From contig CAMLSA010000078.1 in the NCBI GenBank assembly GCA_946482655.1, forward strand, positions 1 through 14,982: a DNA stretch of 14,982 nucleotides. Reading direction: 5' to 3'. Shown here one piece after another: positions 14,866-14,982 of the stretch. The DNA comes from an uncultured Sphingomonas sp. (GTDB lineage Bacteria; Pseudomonadota; Alphaproteobacteria; Sphingomonadales; Sphingomonadaceae). The position numbers and the translations under genes are program-made. Positions within the stretch are counted from its first letter, which is position 1. Each line of letters starts with the position of its first letter. Below the pieces are notes generated by a model that was given only the letters and a program-made list of their open reading frames with translations, ran no database searches and was not told the origin of the DNA.

Positions 14866-14904
14866 CTGGCACCGCCGCCTCTACGCCAGCGGCGGCGGTG
14901 CCAG
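14866..14904. repeat. Perfect 14-bp inverted repeat
   Basis: CTGGCACCGCCGCC (14866-14879) and GGCGGCGGTGCCAG (14891-14904) are exact reverse complements around an 11-base spacer. It lies exactly at the point where the MocR-like homology stops, and a TAG in the adjacent minus-strand frame falls in the loop. It may be the terminator of the gene at the right edge, or the end of a mobile or rearranged segment. No U-tract follows directly on either strand. Confidence 0.6.
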
Positions 14905-14982
14905 ACGTTCGTAGTTTTGAACCGAAATGGCGCGCCCGGAACGAATCCGGGCTCGGCCATCATCGGCGAGATCATCCGGGGA
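14881..14982 (-). CDS. Possible C-terminus of an unrecognised protein
   Basis: A frame open from the right edge gives 33 residues, SPDDLADDGRARIRSGRAIS then VQNYERLAPPPLA, ending in TAG inside the loop of the 14-bp inverted repeat. Peptide composition and the hairpin at its end suggest the tail of a gene whose body lies outside the window. I do not recognise the family. The overlapping frame that reads into the MocR remnant is also open here, so the call is weak. Confidence 0.3.
   Translation of the reverse strand, partial: SPDDLADDGRARIRSGRAISVQNYERLAPPPLA

Overview
The window looks like chromosomal DNA from an alphaproteobacterium, most likely a sphingomonad. This rests on the high GC content and GC-rich third codon positions, the yajC-secD-secF-Mth938 operon, a FliM/FliN/FliO set with alphaproteobacterial features, TTAACC/GGTTAACC motifs of the CtrA type upstream of motility genes, and an N-acyl-D-amino-acid deacylase-like amidohydrolase. 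The genus is an inference; I could not run a database search.

Layout. 3-356 (+): the 3' end of a Fur/Zur-family metalloregulator. 405-2324 (+): dxs, first enzyme of the MEP isoprenoid pathway. 2480-4076 (-): a tightly coupled fliM-fliN-fliO operon encoding two C-ring proteins and an export-gate assembly protein. 4256-5035 (-): bamD, an outer-membrane assembly lipoprotein. 5124-6290 (+): a GT4-type glycosyltransferase diverging from bamD. 6287-9598 (-): the operon yajC-secD-secF-(Mth938-domain protein), the accessory arm of the Sec translocon. 9732-9808 (+): tRNA-Pro(GGG). 10068-11978 (+): a transmembrane chemoreceptor with a CHASE4-like sensor and no visible HAMP domain. 11979-12328: a convergent gap with a hairpin and one doubtful micro-ORF. 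12329-14074 (-): an amidohydrolase of the D-aminoacylase family. 14261-14982 (-): a decayed zone with a C-terminal scrap of a PEP-mutase/isocitrate-lyase-like protein, a frameshifted C-terminal scrap of a MocR-type (GntR/aminotransferase) regulator, a perfect 14-bp inverted repeat and possibly the C-terminus of another gene.

How it works together. The left two thirds are housekeeping: isoprenoid precursors, Sec export, outer-membrane biogenesis and a tRNA. Two motility elements, the fliMNO switch genes and the chemoreceptor, are set among them, and each has a CtrA-half-site-like motif upstream. From about 12 kb rightward the window becomes accessory: a catabolic-looking amidohydrolase next to remnants of two other metabolic or regulatory genes, which suggests past deletion or rearrangement.

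I see no CRISPR array, prophage, complete transposon, toxin-antitoxin pair or clearly new multi-gene system. The most unusual points are the chemoreceptor architecture, the amidohydrolase that lacks two canonical metal-ligand histidines, the gene remnants with their inverted repeat at the right edge, and a short dispersed repeat present in two gene-end spacers.
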